Made by a program: the position numbers and the translations under genes
Assembly: GCA_032127875.1 (NCBI GenBank)
Contig: JAQBHI010000126.1
Location: forward strand, 1 to 64,000
Length of the DNA stretch: 64,000 nucleotides
Direction: 5' to 3'
Source: CADEEV01 sp032127875
GTDB lineage: Bacteria; Acidobacteriota; Vicinamibacteria; Fen-336
Notes under the pieces: model-generated
Told to the model about the DNA's origin: nothing
The model's database searches: none
The model's input: only the letters and a program-made list of their open reading frames with translations
Shown: positions 33,023-43,336 of the stretch, in pieces
Numbering within the stretch: position 1 is the stretch's first letter
Layout: the number at the start of each line of letters is the position of its first letter

Positions 33023-34477
33023 ATGGCGGAACGGCTTCACATCGCGTTTGCGACCTCGGAGATGGTCCCGTATATCAAGACCGGAGGCTTGGCCGACGTC
33101 TCGGCCGCGCTGCCCAAGGCGCTCGTGAAGCTGGGTCACCGCGTCAGCGTGTTCCTGCCACGCTACGGCCCGATCGCGTTTCCGCCGGGCGAGTTCGCGG
33201 GCTCGGTTCACGTCCCGGTGGATGCCCTTCCGCGCAGCGCGGGTTTCTACCGCGCCACCAACGCCGACGGCGTCGAGATCGTCTTCATCGAGCAGCCCGA
33301 CTTCTACGACCGGCCGTTTCCGTACGGCGTCGGCAACCACGACTATCCCGACAACCGGCTGCGCTTCGCGTTTCTAGCGCGTGCGGTCTGCGAATACTTC
33401 CGCAGCCGCGGCGAAAGGCCCAGCCTGTTCCATGCGCACGACTGGCAGACGGGGCTGATTCCCGTCTATTTGAAGTCCTTCTACTGGGACGACCCGACGC
33501 TGCATCGCTCGAGCTGCGTGTTCACGATCCACAACGTCGCCTACCAGGGCGTGTTCGGGCTGGATACCGTCGGCGTCATCGGGTTGCCGTGGAATCTCGG
33601 CACGCATGGCGCCCTCGAGTTTCACGGCAATGTGAGCTACATGAAGGGCGGCGTGATGTTTTCCGAACTGCTCACGACCGTGTCCGCGCAGTATGCGCGC
33701 GAGATCCAGACCCCCGAGCTCGGCTACTCGATGGACGGCCCGCTGCGTGGGCGTGGCGCCGACCTCAGCGGGATCCTGAACGGCGTCGACTACGACGAGT
33801 GGGACCCACGCGTCGACAGCCACATCGCGAAGCACTACTCGGCGAAGGACCTCGCGGGGAAGGCGGCCTGCAAGGCGGACCTGTCGCGCAGCATGGCGCT
33901 GCCCGAGTTCCCGGACCTGCCGATCCTCGGGATCACCTCACGGCTCGTGTCGCAAAAGGGCTTCGACGTGGTGGTCGGGGCGTGGTGGGACCTGCTGCAG
34001 AGAGGCCTGCGGCTGGTGGTGCTCGGCTCGGGCGACGCCGCCGTCGAGGACGGCTTCCGGGCCCTGGCCGCGCGTGCGCCGGACCGCGTTGCGGTGCGCA
34101 TCGGCTACGACCCGGTGCTCGCCCACAAGATCGAGGCGGGCGCCGACATGTTCCTGATGCCCTCGCGCTTCGAGCCGTGCGGCCTGACGCAGATGTACAG
34201 CCTGCGCTACGGCACGGTGCCTATCGTGCGCACGACGGGCGGGCTAGCCGACACGGTCGAGCCCTGGGATGCCGGGGCCGGAACGGGAACCGGCTTCCGC
34301 TTCGAGCACCCCGATGGCACGGGCATGATGTGGGCGATCGACCAGGCGCTAGCGACGTACCAGGACAAGCCGGCCTGGCGAAAGCTGCAGCAGAACGGAA
34401 TGGCGCGCGATTTCTCGTGGGAGCGCTCGGCGCGCGCCTACGTCGAGCTGTACCATCGCGCAATGGCGAAGGCGTGA
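33023..34477 (+). CDS. glgA: Glycogen synthase
   Basis: This 484-residue GT5 enzyme adds glucose from ADP-glucose (or UDP-glucose) to glycogen. The N-terminal KTGGLADVSAALPKAL contains the donor-binding loop KTGGL, and later HDWQTGLIPVYLK, ITSRLVSQKGFDV and RFEPCGLTQMYSLRYG appear in the right order. The length is close to the usual ~477 residues. The ATG at 33023 is used because an upstream in-frame ATG at 33005 overlaps a TATGTT box (33004-33009) that resembles a -10 element. No other glycogen genes lie nearby. Divergent from rsmA. Confidence 0.94.
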   Translation: MAERLHIAFATSEMVPYIKTGGLADVSAALPKALVKLGHRVSVFLPRYGPIAFPPGEFAGSVHVPVDALPRSAGFYRATNADGVEIVFIEQPDFYDRPFPYGVGNHDYPDNRLRFAFLARAVCEYFRSRGERPSLFHAHDWQTGLIPVYLKSFYWDDPTLHRSSCVFTIHNVAYQGVFGLDTVGVIGLPWNLGTHGALEFHGNVSYMKGGVMFSELLTTVSAQYAREIQTPELGYSMDGPLRGRGADLSGILNGVDYDEWDPRVDSHIAKHYSAKDLAGKAACKADLSRSMALPEFPDLPILGITSRLVSQKGFDVVVGAWWDLLQRGLRLVVLGSGDAAVEDGFRALAARAPDRVAVRIGYDPVLAHKIEAGADMFLMPSRFEPCGLTQMYSLRYGTVPIVRTTGGLADTVEPWDAGAGTGTGFRFEHPDGTGMMWAIDQALATYQDKPAWRKLQQNGMARDFSWERSARAYVELYHRAMAKA

Positions 34478-34500
34478 GGCTGGCAAGGAGAGCATGAAGC

Positions 34501-34827
34501 GTGGCAAACAACGTTGAGACGCTGAGCGACGCGAACTGGGAAACGGACGTGCTGAAATCTCCAGTGCCCGTGCTGGTCGACTTCTGGGCCGACTGGTGCG
34601 TGCCGTGCAAGACGCTGCTGCCAACTGTCGAGGCCATGGCGGCTCAATTCGCCGGCCGGCTCAAAGTCGGCAAGATGAACGTCGAAGAAAACCCCGACGT
34701 GCCGTTCAAGTACAGCGTCACCACGCTGCCGACGCTGCTGGTCTTGAAGAACGGCATGGTCGCCGAGCAGCGTATCGGGCTGATCTCGAAGGACAAGCTG
34801 ATCCAGTTGCTCGAACCGCTGCTGTAG
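34501..34827 (+). CDS. trxA: Thioredoxin with WCVPC active site
   Basis: This 108-residue thioredoxin-fold protein reads FWADWCVPCKTLLP at 29-41. The dithiol motif is Cys33-Val-Pro-Cys36, where most thioredoxins have Cys-Gly-Pro-Cys. The cis-Pro is in TTLPTLLVLKNG. The N-terminal residues suit a cytosolic protein. The Gly-to-Val change should shift the redox potential and partner choice, but the direction cannot be predicted. It starts with GTG at 34501 behind a clear AAGGAGA, 24 bases after glgA. Confidence 0.9.
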   Translation: MANNVETLSDANWETDVLKSPVPVLVDFWADWCVPCKTLLPTVEAMAAQFAGRLKVGKMNVEENPDVPFKYSVTTLPTLLVLKNGMVAEQRIGLISKDKLIQLLEPLL

Positions 34828-34851
34828 CGGGCGTCCGGCCGATCGAACCGG

Positions 34852-36015
34852 TCAGTCGATCTCGATCAGGCTGTCGCGGCGCGAGACGCTCGTGGGCGAG
34901 AGGGGCTCCGGCTCGGGGGTGGGCAGGCTCTGGGGAGGCAACGTTGCCATGGTGAGCTTGGCGCCGGCCGGCGCTGGCTCGGCCGCCAACAGCTCGCGAG
35001 CAGCGGCGGCGAGTTCGGCCTGCGTCGGCACGCTGCCGCGGGCATGCAGCCGCACCCACTGCCGCAGCACGCCGTCCACGTACAGGTAGCGCTTCTTGAG
35101 CATGCGGATCGCGTCGACGCCGACGAGCCACTGCAGATAGTCTCGGACTGCGCCCGGGGTGCGGCCCAGGCGCGGGACGATCGCCGTCAGATTCAGGCCC
35201 TCTTCCTCCGCGATGATGCCGAGAGCCGCCTTGCAGATCCCGTAGCCCCGACTGCGCAAGAGCAGCGTCTCGTAGGTCTGCCGGCAGGCGCTTTCGAGGC
35301 GTCTGCCCAGCGCCATCTCGTCCGCCCACGCCGCCGCCACGTCGCCGCGTTGTTCCGTGAGCGCTTCGAGCAGTATCGAGACGTAGCGTGGCCAACCCCG
35401 GCTGAGGCGCGCGAGAGCGTCGGCGTCGGCCGGGGAGTGCAGCTCCGGCGCGATCTCGTCGCTCGTGAGCGGCCTCGCGCCGAGGGTCTCGAACGACCAG
35501 AGCTTGCGGGCGGCGGTCGGAAACGACGTCGCGAGGATCGTAGCGCGCTTGCGGGCCTTGAGCGCTGCGGCGAAGGGATCCTGGACGTGGCGAAGCCCCG
35601 GAAAATAGGAGAGCGAGCGGATCTCGGTGGCCTCGTCGAGCAGCAGCACCACGGGCCGACCCTCGGCATCGTCGAGCGTCGCCCACAGCCGGAACAGGGC
35701 GTTCGTGGCTTCCACGCCGTGGAGCCGGCCGGAGTCCGCGATGCGGCGGATCTCGGTCGCCTGCGGCAGGCGCCGGCCCAGGCCCTCGGCGGGAATCGCG
35801 CGCAGCGCAGCGATCGCGAAGCGTTCGGGCGTCGAGCAAGCACCCATCAGGTCGAGGTAGATCGGCACGGCCCCTTCGCCGGCGAGCCGGTCGGCCAGTT
35901 GCCGCAGCAGCGTCGTCTTGCCCGAACCCGGCGGGCCCGTGAGCACGAGCGGCGCCCCGAGGCGCGCGCGAGCGAGCAGCGCCGCCTCGAGGTCGGGCCT
36001 GGAGAGGGTAGCCAC
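34852..36015 (-). CDS. AAA-type ATPase with winged-helix region
   Basis: This 387-residue single-AAA protein has Walker A LTGPPGSGKTTLLRQL at about 25-40 and Walker B VVLLLDEATEI at about 120-130. A sensor region (ATILATSFPTAARKL) follows, then a C-terminal winged-helix-like part (GLNLTAIVPRLGRTPGAVRDYLQWL) and a Pro-rich tail. The layout is like the archaeal-type ATPase_2 or STAND families rather than a chaperone. No partner gene is adjacent. It lies 11 bases after hutU on the same strand, so it may be a passenger in the hut operon. The function is unknown. Confidence 0.72.
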   Translation of the reverse strand: MATLSRPDLEAALLARARLGAPLVLTGPPGSGKTTLLRQLADRLAGEGAVPIYLDLMGACSTPERFAIAALRAIPAEGLGRRLPQATEIRRIADSGRLHGVEATNALFRLWATLDDAEGRPVVLLLDEATEIRSLSYFPGLRHVQDPFAAALKARKRATILATSFPTAARKLWSFETLGARPLTSDEIAPELHSPADADALARLSRGWPRYVSILLEALTEQRGDVAAAWADEMALGRRLESACRQTYETLLLRSRGYGICKAALGIIAEEEGLNLTAIVPRLGRTPGAVRDYLQWLVGVDAIRMLKKRYLYVDGVLRQWVRLHARGSVPTQAELAAAARELLAAEPAPAGAKLTMATLPPQSLPTPEPEPLSPTSVSRRDSLIEID

Positions 36016-36026
36016 GAGGGCGCCCG

Positions 36027-37700
36027 CTAGCGCCGCGGCAGCATTGGGACGCGCACGCCCCGTTCGTGGGCCACGTCGATCGCGCGCTCGTAGCCGGCGT
36101 CCACGTGGCGCGCGACACCCATGCCGGGATCGCTCGTGAGCACGCGCTGCAAGCGGACCGCGGCCTGCTCGGTGCCGTCCGCCACGATCACCATGCCTGC
36201 GTGGATCGAATAGCCCATGCCGACGCCGCCTCCGTGATGCACCGAGACCCAGCTGGCGCCGCCCACCGCGTTGATGAGCGCGTTCAGGATCGGCCAGTCG
36301 GCCACGGCGTCGGAGCCGTCCTTCATGGCCTCGGTCTCGCGATTGGGCGAGGCCACCGAGCCGGCATCGAGGTGGTCGCGCCCGATCACGATCGGGGCCT
36401 TGACGCGGCCCGTGCGCACCAGCTCGTTGAAGACCAGCCCCAGCTTCGCGCGCTCCCCGTAGCCGAGCCAGCAGATGCGCGCCGGCAGCCCCTGGGGCTT
36501 GACGCGCTCGCGCGCCAGGCTGATCCAGCGATGCAGCGGCTTGTCGTCGGGGAACGTGGCGAGCACGGCATCGTCGGTCACGGCGAGGTCGGCGGGATCG
36601 CCCGAGAGCAGCGCCCAGCGGAACGGCCCCCTGCCCTCGCAGAACAGCGGCCGGATGTAGGCCGGCACGAAGCCGGGGAAGGCGAAGGCGTCGCTGACGC
36701 CGACCTTGTGCGCCACGGCCCGGATGTTGTTGCCGTAGTCGAAGACCACCGCGCCTTGCTTCTTGAGATCGAGCATCCCGCGCACGTGCTCGCCCATGCT
36801 GCGTCGTGCCTCGGCCATGTAGCGCTCGGGATCGCTCTTGCGCAGCGCCAGGGCCGCCTCATGGCTCATGCGGTTCGGCACGTAGCCATTGAGCGGATCG
36901 TGGGCGCTGGTCTGGTCGGTCACCAGGTCCGGTACGATTGCGCGACGCGCCAGCTCCGGCAGCACATCAGCGGCGTTGCCGAGCAGGCCGATCGAGAGTC
37001 CGAGACCGGCCTGCTGCGCCTCGCGGGCCTGGGCGAGGGCCGCGTCCAGCGAAAGGGCGCTCACATCCAGGTAGCGCGTCTCGAGCCGGCGCTCGATGCG
37101 TTGCCGGTCCACCTCGATTGCGATCATCACGCCGTCGTTCATGGTCGCGGCCAGCGGCTGCGCCCCACCCATGCCGCCCAGGCCCGCCGTGACCACGAGC
37201 CGGCCCCGCAAGCTGCCAGCGAAGTGCTGGCGCGCCGCCTCGGCAAAGGTCTCGTAGGTGCCCTGCAGGATGCCCTGCGTGCCGATGTAGATCCACGAGC
37301 CGGCCGTCATCTGGCCGTACATCATCAGGCCCTTGCGATCGAGCTCGTAGAAGTGCTCCCAGTTCGCCCACGCCGGCACCAGCATCGAGTTCGAGAGCAG
37401 CACGCGCGGAGCGTCTGCGTGAGTGCGGAACACGGCCACCGGCTTGCCCGATTGCACCAGCAGCGTCTCGTCGTTGCCCAGCGCGCGCAGGCTCGCCACG
37501 ATCGCGTCGTAGCACTCCCAGTTGCGCGCGGCCTTGCCGATGCCGCCGTAGACCACCAGCTCCGCTGGGTTCTCGGCCACTTCCGGGTCCAGGTTGTTCA
37601 TGAGCATCCGCAGCGCCGCTTCCTGCAGCCACGACTTGCAGGAGATCGCGCTGCCCCGTGGCGCGCGGACCTGACGCCCCGCGACAGCGGATGTCGTCAC
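36027..37700 (-). CDS. hutU: Urocanate hydratase
   Basis: This 557-residue NAD-dependent enzyme converts urocanate to imidazolone propionate in histidine degradation. The length matches the ~556-residue family. Diagnostic segments include VYGGIGKAARNWECYD, GQMTAGSWIYIGTQGIL, TAGLGGMGGAQPLA (NAD site) and GWCH-like HHGGGVGMGYSIHAGM. GTG at 37700 overlaps the stop codon of the small membrane gene by four bases (GTGA). The open frame reaches further upstream, but that part is antisense or shadow. hutI and the remaining genes of the pathway are not in the window. Confidence 0.95.
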   Translation of the reverse strand: MTTSAVAGRQVRAPRGSAISCKSWLQEAALRMLMNNLDPEVAENPAELVVYGGIGKAARNWECYDAIVASLRALGNDETLLVQSGKPVAVFRTHADAPRVLLSNSMLVPAWANWEHFYELDRKGLMMYGQMTAGSWIYIGTQGILQGTYETFAEAARQHFAGSLRGRLVVTAGLGGMGGAQPLAATMNDGVMIAIEVDRQRIERRLETRYLDVSALSLDAALAQAREAQQAGLGLSIGLLGNAADVLPELARRAIVPDLVTDQTSAHDPLNGYVPNRMSHEAALALRKSDPERYMAEARRSMGEHVRGMLDLKKQGAVVFDYGNNIRAVAHKVGVSDAFAFPGFVPAYIRPLFCEGRGPFRWALLSGDPADLAVTDDAVLATFPDDKPLHRWISLARERVKPQGLPARICWLGYGERAKLGLVFNELVRTGRVKAPIVIGRDHLDAGSVASPNRETEAMKDGSDAVADWPILNALINAVGGASWVSVHHGGGVGMGYSIHAGMVIVADGTEQAAVRLQRVLTSDPGMGVARHVDAGYERAIDVAHERGVRVPMLPRR

Positions 37701-37999
37701 ATCAAGTACCGCTGGTTCTTGGTCGTGTCGTCGTTCTCGAGATCGGCAGGCGAAGGCTTGCCGCCCCGGATCACGCGCAGCCGGCTGCGTTCGCGCGGTG
37801 GCGAAGGCACCCGCCGCCTGGCGAGAAAGCGCTCGAGGGCGCCGACCCCGAGCAGGATCACGGCCACCAGACCCACGAAGATCGGCCAGGAACGCAGCTC
37901 GATCGAGACGCCGATGAGGGCCGCGATCCCGATCGAGGCGCCGAGGATCGCGAGGCCTGGAGCCCATTCGGCGCGGCGTGTCGTCAGGAAGCGGCCCAT
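37697..37999 (-). CDS. Small membrane protein between hutH and hutU
   Basis: This 100-residue protein starts MGRFLTTRRAEWAPGLA and has two adjacent hydrophobic segments at about 15-33 (LAILGASIGIAALIGVSI) and 38-57 (WPIFVGLVAVILLGVGALE). They are followed by a basic, soluble tail (RFLARRRVPSPPRERSRLR). No family is recognised. It follows hutH by four bases and overlaps hutU, so it is co-transcribed with the histidine-degradation genes. An uptake or regulatory role is possible but unproven. An ATG at 38011 is an alternative start. Confidence 0.62.
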   Translation of the reverse strand: MGRFLTTRRAEWAPGLAILGASIGIAALIGVSIELRSWPIFVGLVAVILLGVGALERFLARRRVPSPPRERSRLRVIRGGKPSPADLENDDTTKNQRYLM

Positions 38000-38003
38000 T
38001 GGT

Positions 38004-39545
38004 CTACACAAGCGTACCGCAGATCGTGGCGGCGTCGCTCGCCAGTTGCCCGGACTCGACCAGCTCCGCGATTGCCTCGATCTCCGGCGCGAGCAGCCGG
38101 TCCTTGTCGTAGGCCGGGACCCGCGAACGGACGCGCGCGACCACGGCCTCGAGCGCCGGCGAGGTCTGCAGCGGGCGGTGGAACTCGAGCGCCTGGCAAG
38201 CCGCGAGCGCCTCGATCGCCAGGATGCGCCGGACGTTGGTCACCACCTGCGCCGCCTGGCGCGCCGCAGTGGCGCCCATCGACACGTGGTCCTCCTTGTT
38301 CGCCGAGGTGGGAATCGAGTCGACGCTGGCGGGATGCGCCAGCGACTTGTTTTCCGAGGCGAGTGCCGCGGCCGTCACGTGGGCGAGCATGAATCCCGAC
38401 TGGATCCCGCCCTCGGGCGTGAGGAACGCGGGCAAGTCCGAGAGGCTTGGGTTGACGAGCCGCTCGGTGCGCCGCTCGCTGATCGCTCCCAGCTCGGCCA
38501 CGGCGATCGAAAGCAGGTCGGCGGCGATCGCCACCGGCTCGCCGTGAAAGTTGCCGCCGGAGAGCAGCTCGCCGGTCTCGGCGAAGACCATCGGGTTGTC
38601 GGTGGCGCTGTTCATCTCGATGCCGATGCTGCGCGCGATGAAGCCGAGCGCGTCGCGTACGGCGCCGTGGACCTGCGGCATGCAGCGCAGGCTATAGGCG
38701 TCCTGCACCTTGCCGCAGCCGCGGTGCGATTCGCGCAGCGGGCTGTGCGCGAGCAGCGCCCGCAGGTTCGTGGCCGAATCCGCCTGGCCAGGATGCGGCC
38801 GCGCCGCCTGGATCCGCACGTCGAAGGCGACGTCGGTGCCCTTCAAGGTGTCCAGCGTGAGCGCGCCCACGACGTCGGCGGTGCGGGCCAGACGCAGGCT
38901 TTCGGCGAGCGCCAGGCCGGCGACGGCCGTCATGAGCTGCGTGCCGTTGATCAGCGCCAGGCCCTCCTTGGCCTGCAGCTCGACCGGCGCGAGCCCCGCG
39001 CCGCGCAGCGCCTCGGCCGAGCCCAGCTCGCGCCCCTGGAAGCGGCTCCGACCCTCGCCCACTAGGGCCACGGCCAGGTGCGCGAGTGGCGCCAGATCGC
39101 CACTGGCGCCGACGGAACCTTGCGAGGGAACGACTGGATGTACGCCGCGGTTGAGCATCGCGATCAGCAGCTCGAGCGTCTCCAGCCGGACACCGCTGAA
39201 GCCCTTCGCGAGCACGTTGGCGCGCAGCAGCATCAGCCCACGCGTCTGGGCTTCGCTCAGGGGCGGACCCACGCCGGCGGAATGGCTACGCAGCAGATTG
39301 AGCTGCAGCTCCTTCAGGCGGCTGCCGGGGATCACGACTTCGGCGAAGTTGCCGAAACCGGTGGTGACACCGTAGACCACGCGGCCGGCGCTGACGGCAT
39401 CGTCGACCACCCGGCGCGCCTTCAGCACCGCCGCTCGGGCGTTCGGCGCGAGCGCCACGCCCTGGCGCCGCAAGGCCACCTGTTCCAGGTCCTCGAGGGT
39501 GAGGCTGTGGCCGTCCAGTGCGAGAGCTTCGCCGGAGATCGTCAT
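38004..39545 (-). CDS. hutH: Histidine ammonia-lyase
   Basis: This 513-residue lyase removes ammonia from histidine to give urocanate. The autocatalytic MIO cofactor arises from the Ala147-Ser148-Gly149 triplet in SVGASGDLAPLAH. The N-terminal YGVTTGFGNFAEV carries the conserved Tyr, and QDAYSLRCMPQVHGA and NSATDNPM are also family hallmarks. The length fits the family. TATATT at about 39560 is a possible -10 element. Genes downstream on the same strand are the small membrane protein, hutU and the AAA ATPase. Confidence 0.95.
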   Translation of the reverse strand: MTISGEALALDGHSLTLEDLEQVALRRQGVALAPNARAAVLKARRVVDDAVSAGRVVYGVTTGFGNFAEVVIPGSRLKELQLNLLRSHSAGVGPPLSEAQTRGLMLLRANVLAKGFSGVRLETLELLIAMLNRGVHPVVPSQGSVGASGDLAPLAHLAVALVGEGRSRFQGRELGSAEALRGAGLAPVELQAKEGLALINGTQLMTAVAGLALAESLRLARTADVVGALTLDTLKGTDVAFDVRIQAARPHPGQADSATNLRALLAHSPLRESHRGCGKVQDAYSLRCMPQVHGAVRDALGFIARSIGIEMNSATDNPMVFAETGELLSGGNFHGEPVAIAADLLSIAVAELGAISERRTERLVNPSLSDLPAFLTPEGGIQSGFMLAHVTAAALASENKSLAHPASVDSIPTSANKEDHVSMGATAARQAAQVVTNVRRILAIEALAACQALEFHRPLQTSPALEAVVARVRSRVPAYDKDRLLAPEIEAIAELVESGQLASDAATICGTLV

Positions 39546-39572
39546 CAGCGGGGGCGGCAAATATATATCACC

Positions 39573-39602
39573 TTGCGGGTATCTGGGACCGGCGGCTAGA
39601 AT
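39573..39602 (+). promoter_or_regulatory. Candidate purA promoter
   Basis: TTGCGG at 39573-39578 and TAGAAT at 39597-39602 are 18 bases apart. An ordinary leader of about 25 bases with AAAGGAG (39624-39630) leads to the purA ATG. The -35 box is weak, but this unit clearly has a normal Shine-Dalgarno leader, unlike many others here. Confidence 0.5.
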
Positions 39603-39633
39603 GCGCCGTTTCAACCAGTCCCGAAAGGAGTCG

Positions 39634-40938
<1,305 letters not shown>

Positions 40939-40981
40939 CCGCCCGCGGGCGGCGTGCTACCATTTCCAGATTCTTGCGAGA

Positions 40982-41055
40982 GCGCCCGTAGCTCGAAGGT
41001 CGAGCGAGAGGCTTTTAACCTCTGGGCGAGGGTTCGATTCCCTCCGGGCGCACCA
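40982..41055 (+). tRNA. tRNA-Lys (anticodon TTT)
   Basis: The acceptor arm GCGCCCG (40982-40988) pairs with CGGGCGC (41045-41051), followed by discriminator A and an encoded CCA. The D arm is GCTC/GAGC. The anticodon stem AGAGG/CCTCT holds the loop CTTTTAA, with anticodon TTT at 41014-41016. The T arm AGGG-TTCGATT-CCCT is canonical. The single tRNA reads lysine AAA/AAG codons. Confidence 0.97.
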
Positions 41056-41096
41056 TGTCTTTTCTGAAGTTGGCCTGTCGCGGGAGGTCGCCGAGC

Positions 41097-41124
41097 GAGC
41101 CGGCTTACATGCCGGCTCCTTTCT
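41097..41124 (+). terminator. Hairpin terminator after tRNA-Lys
   Basis: GAGCCGGC-TTACAT-GCCGGCTC is a perfect eight-base-pair stem followed by CTTTCT. The T tract is short but the position, 42 bases after the tRNA and before a convergent gene, fits an intrinsic terminator. Confidence 0.6.
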
Positions 41125-41146
41125 GGTTAGTCTGGCGCTCCGCTGT

Positions 41147-43288
41147 CTATCGTGCTGGACTCGGCGGCAGGGCGTCGGCGGCCCTCTGGAGGAGCGCTGT
41201 ATTGCGCGCGATGGCTTCGGCCACGAGCGAGGTTTGTTCACGTGCCAGCGGCCAGTCAGCCTGCTCGGCCGCCTCGGTGATACCCGGCAGCGTCATCGCA
41301 GCGTAGGTGTAGCGCGGAGCAAACAGCAGGTGCTTGAACCAGGGCCGCCCCGGGATGCCCCCGGGTGAGAGCCAGTTGCGTTCGAATTGCCGAAGCGCAT
41401 CGTTGACGCGGGCAGTTTGCTCGGCGCTCAAGGCTCCGCCCAGGAGACCGGCCGCGACACGCTGGTTCAGGCGGCGCCCAGCGCCCTGAAGCGCCTGGGC
41501 GTGACTCGCCAGCCCCGCCAGGTCGAGCTCGGCGCTTGCACCCTTGATTTCGGCGAGGGCCGTGACGAATGTGCCGAGAGCTGTCGCATAGGCCTCGGCG
41601 TCGAGTGGCGGCACTTCGGCATTCGCCAGGCGCAGGGCCATCGAGCCCCAGAGCTGCGACATCAGGACGTGGTATTTGAAGCCCGGATCGCCGATCCGCG
41701 ACACCCAGTAGTGGTCGTCGTAGGCGGAATGGTAGACGCCGTAGGGACCGTCGAAGCCCATCTCGACGACCGGAAGCCCCAGGAAATTCAGGAAGACCGT
41801 GTGGTCGGAGCCGCTGCCGATACGGGTCTTGACGAGCGCGGGCTGCTCGTCCGTCTTCGCGTCCGCCTTCTCCGATCGCGTCCAGGCCTCGAACAGCGAG
41901 ACGCCTGAGGGGTCCGAGAGCTCACGCGTCAGCTCGACGATCATCGGCGCGAGCGAGCCCTGTGCGCTCACGCTGAGGTTGGGGCCGGAAGACGCGGAGT
42001 CGACGTTCAGATACGCGACGGCCTTCTGCTGGAGAGCGTCTGCGAACTGCTCGCCCCACTCGGTCGAGCCCGTGAGCGTCACCTCCTCGCCGTCCCAACT
42101 GCAGAAGACCAGCGTGCGCCTGGGCCGCGTGCCTTCTTGCTTCAGCAGTCCAAGGGCCCGTGTCATCTCCATCATCGCCGCCGTTCCGCTGGAAGGATCG
42201 ACCCCGCCGAACACCCAGGCGTCGCGGTGATTGCCGAGCACGACCCACTCATCGGGGTTGTCGCTGCCACGAATCCGACCCTCGACCACGAGGTTGGGCT
42301 GGATGTCCGTCTGCATCTCGACCTTGACGTGGAGTTTCGCCGCTTCGCCGCCGAGGCGGTACGCGATCGGCAACGCGCCCTTCCATTCCTTCGGGGCTTC
42401 GGGGCCGCCCAGCGCCTCGAGGATCGGCTGGACGTCGCGATGCGACATCGGAACGGCGATCAGCTTGGGCACGGAGGCCGCTTCTGCGATCGGGATCCGT
42501 CGCGCGCCGGGCAGCGAGGCCCAGCCCGGCGTCAGCGGATCTCCCGGCACGATGAAGTCGAAGGCGATGCCGCCGCGCTGGAGGTGGCTCGCCGGGCCCC
42601 ACGGGCCCTTGGGGAACACCTCGCCGCGGCCGTAGCCGTCCTCGGCCGGATCGGAGTAGACGATCATCGCCAGGGCGCCCTCGCGCTGGGCGGTGAGCGC
42701 CTTGAAGCCACGGTAACTGTACGGGTTCGAGTAGCGGACGATCACGATTTTGCCGCGCGGCTCGATGCCCTTGCTGCGCAGCAGTGCGTAGTCCGCAGGA
42801 TTGCCGCTGTTTGCGTAGACCGCTGGCGCGGTGACGTCGCCCGAGGCGGAGAACGACAGCCAAGCGCCGCTGATGTCCAAGCGCTGGGAGTCGGGGTCCT
42901 CGGGGACCGGGTCCTCGCGCAGGCTGGGCGTGTAGGCGTGGGGCGCGAGCATCTCGACCTTGACCTCCCGCGGGTTGGACGAAAGCACGTCGTAGCGTCG
43001 GATCACGACGTCCTCGAGCCCCTGCAGGCGCCACTGTTCCGCGACGTAGTCCGCGAGATGGTTGTTGCGCTTGGAGGTGGCGACGTGCGGCTCGGCCGTG
43101 AAGTAGCGATGCCAGGCGCGCGCGCGCTCGGCGTCGGGGAGCTCGCGGAAACGACGCTCGATCGCGCGCTCGAGATGCGCGGCGTGTGGTGAGTATCCGC
43201 GCAACGGCGTCGGCTCGGTGGCCGGCGCCGAGGCGCCGTGCGTGAGAAGTACGACGCCGAACAGTAGACACGCGGATCGAGGTCGCAT
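41147..43288 (-). CDS. Secreted M28 peptidase of the PSMA/NAALADase type
   Basis: This 713-residue protein has a signal peptide (MRPRSACLLFGVVLLTHGASA), then a PA domain and an M28 zinc aminopeptidase-like domain. VVLGNHRDAWVFGGVDPSSG supplies His and Asp, SWDGEEVTLTGSTEW the catalytic Glu and a ligand, and YGVYHSAYDDHYW the last His. This order and the C-terminal helical dimerisation domain match glutamate carboxypeptidase II. It should be exported and probably removes acidic residues from peptides. The ATG at 43288 places the signal peptide; further upstream is shadow. TTGAAC, an 18-base spacer and TATTCT precede it. Confidence 0.88.
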   Translation of the reverse strand: MRPRSACLLFGVVLLTHGASAPATEPTPLRGYSPHAAHLERAIERRFRELPDAERARAWHRYFTAEPHVATSKRNNHLADYVAEQWRLQGLEDVVIRRYDVLSSNPREVKVEMLAPHAYTPSLREDPVPEDPDSQRLDISGAWLSFSASGDVTAPAVYANSGNPADYALLRSKGIEPRGKIVIVRYSNPYSYRGFKALTAQREGALAMIVYSDPAEDGYGRGEVFPKGPWGPASHLQRGGIAFDFIVPGDPLTPGWASLPGARRIPIAEAASVPKLIAVPMSHRDVQPILEALGGPEAPKEWKGALPIAYRLGGEAAKLHVKVEMQTDIQPNLVVEGRIRGSDNPDEWVVLGNHRDAWVFGGVDPSSGTAAMMEMTRALGLLKQEGTRPRRTLVFCSWDGEEVTLTGSTEWGEQFADALQQKAVAYLNVDSASSGPNLSVSAQGSLAPMIVELTRELSDPSGVSLFEAWTRSEKADAKTDEQPALVKTRIGSGSDHTVFLNFLGLPVVEMGFDGPYGVYHSAYDDHYWVSRIGDPGFKYHVLMSQLWGSMALRLANAEVPPLDAEAYATALGTFVTALAEIKGASAELDLAGLASHAQALQGAGRRLNQRVAAGLLGGALSAEQTARVNDALRQFERNWLSPGGIPGRPWFKHLLFAPRYTYAAMTLPGITEAAEQADWPLAREQTSLVAEAIARNTALLQRAADALPPSPAR

Positions 43289-43297
43289 ATGGCCGGA

Positions 43298-43327
43298 AGA
43301 ATAGCCGTGGCGGCGGCGGTCGTTCAA
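43298..43327 (-). promoter_or_regulatory. Promoter of the M28 peptidase gene
   Basis: On the minus strand TTGAAC (43327-43322), an 18-base spacer and TATTCT (43303-43298) end nine bases before the ATG at 43288, giving a leader of only two or three bases. Confidence 0.55.
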
Positions 43328-43336
43328 GCTGCGGTA

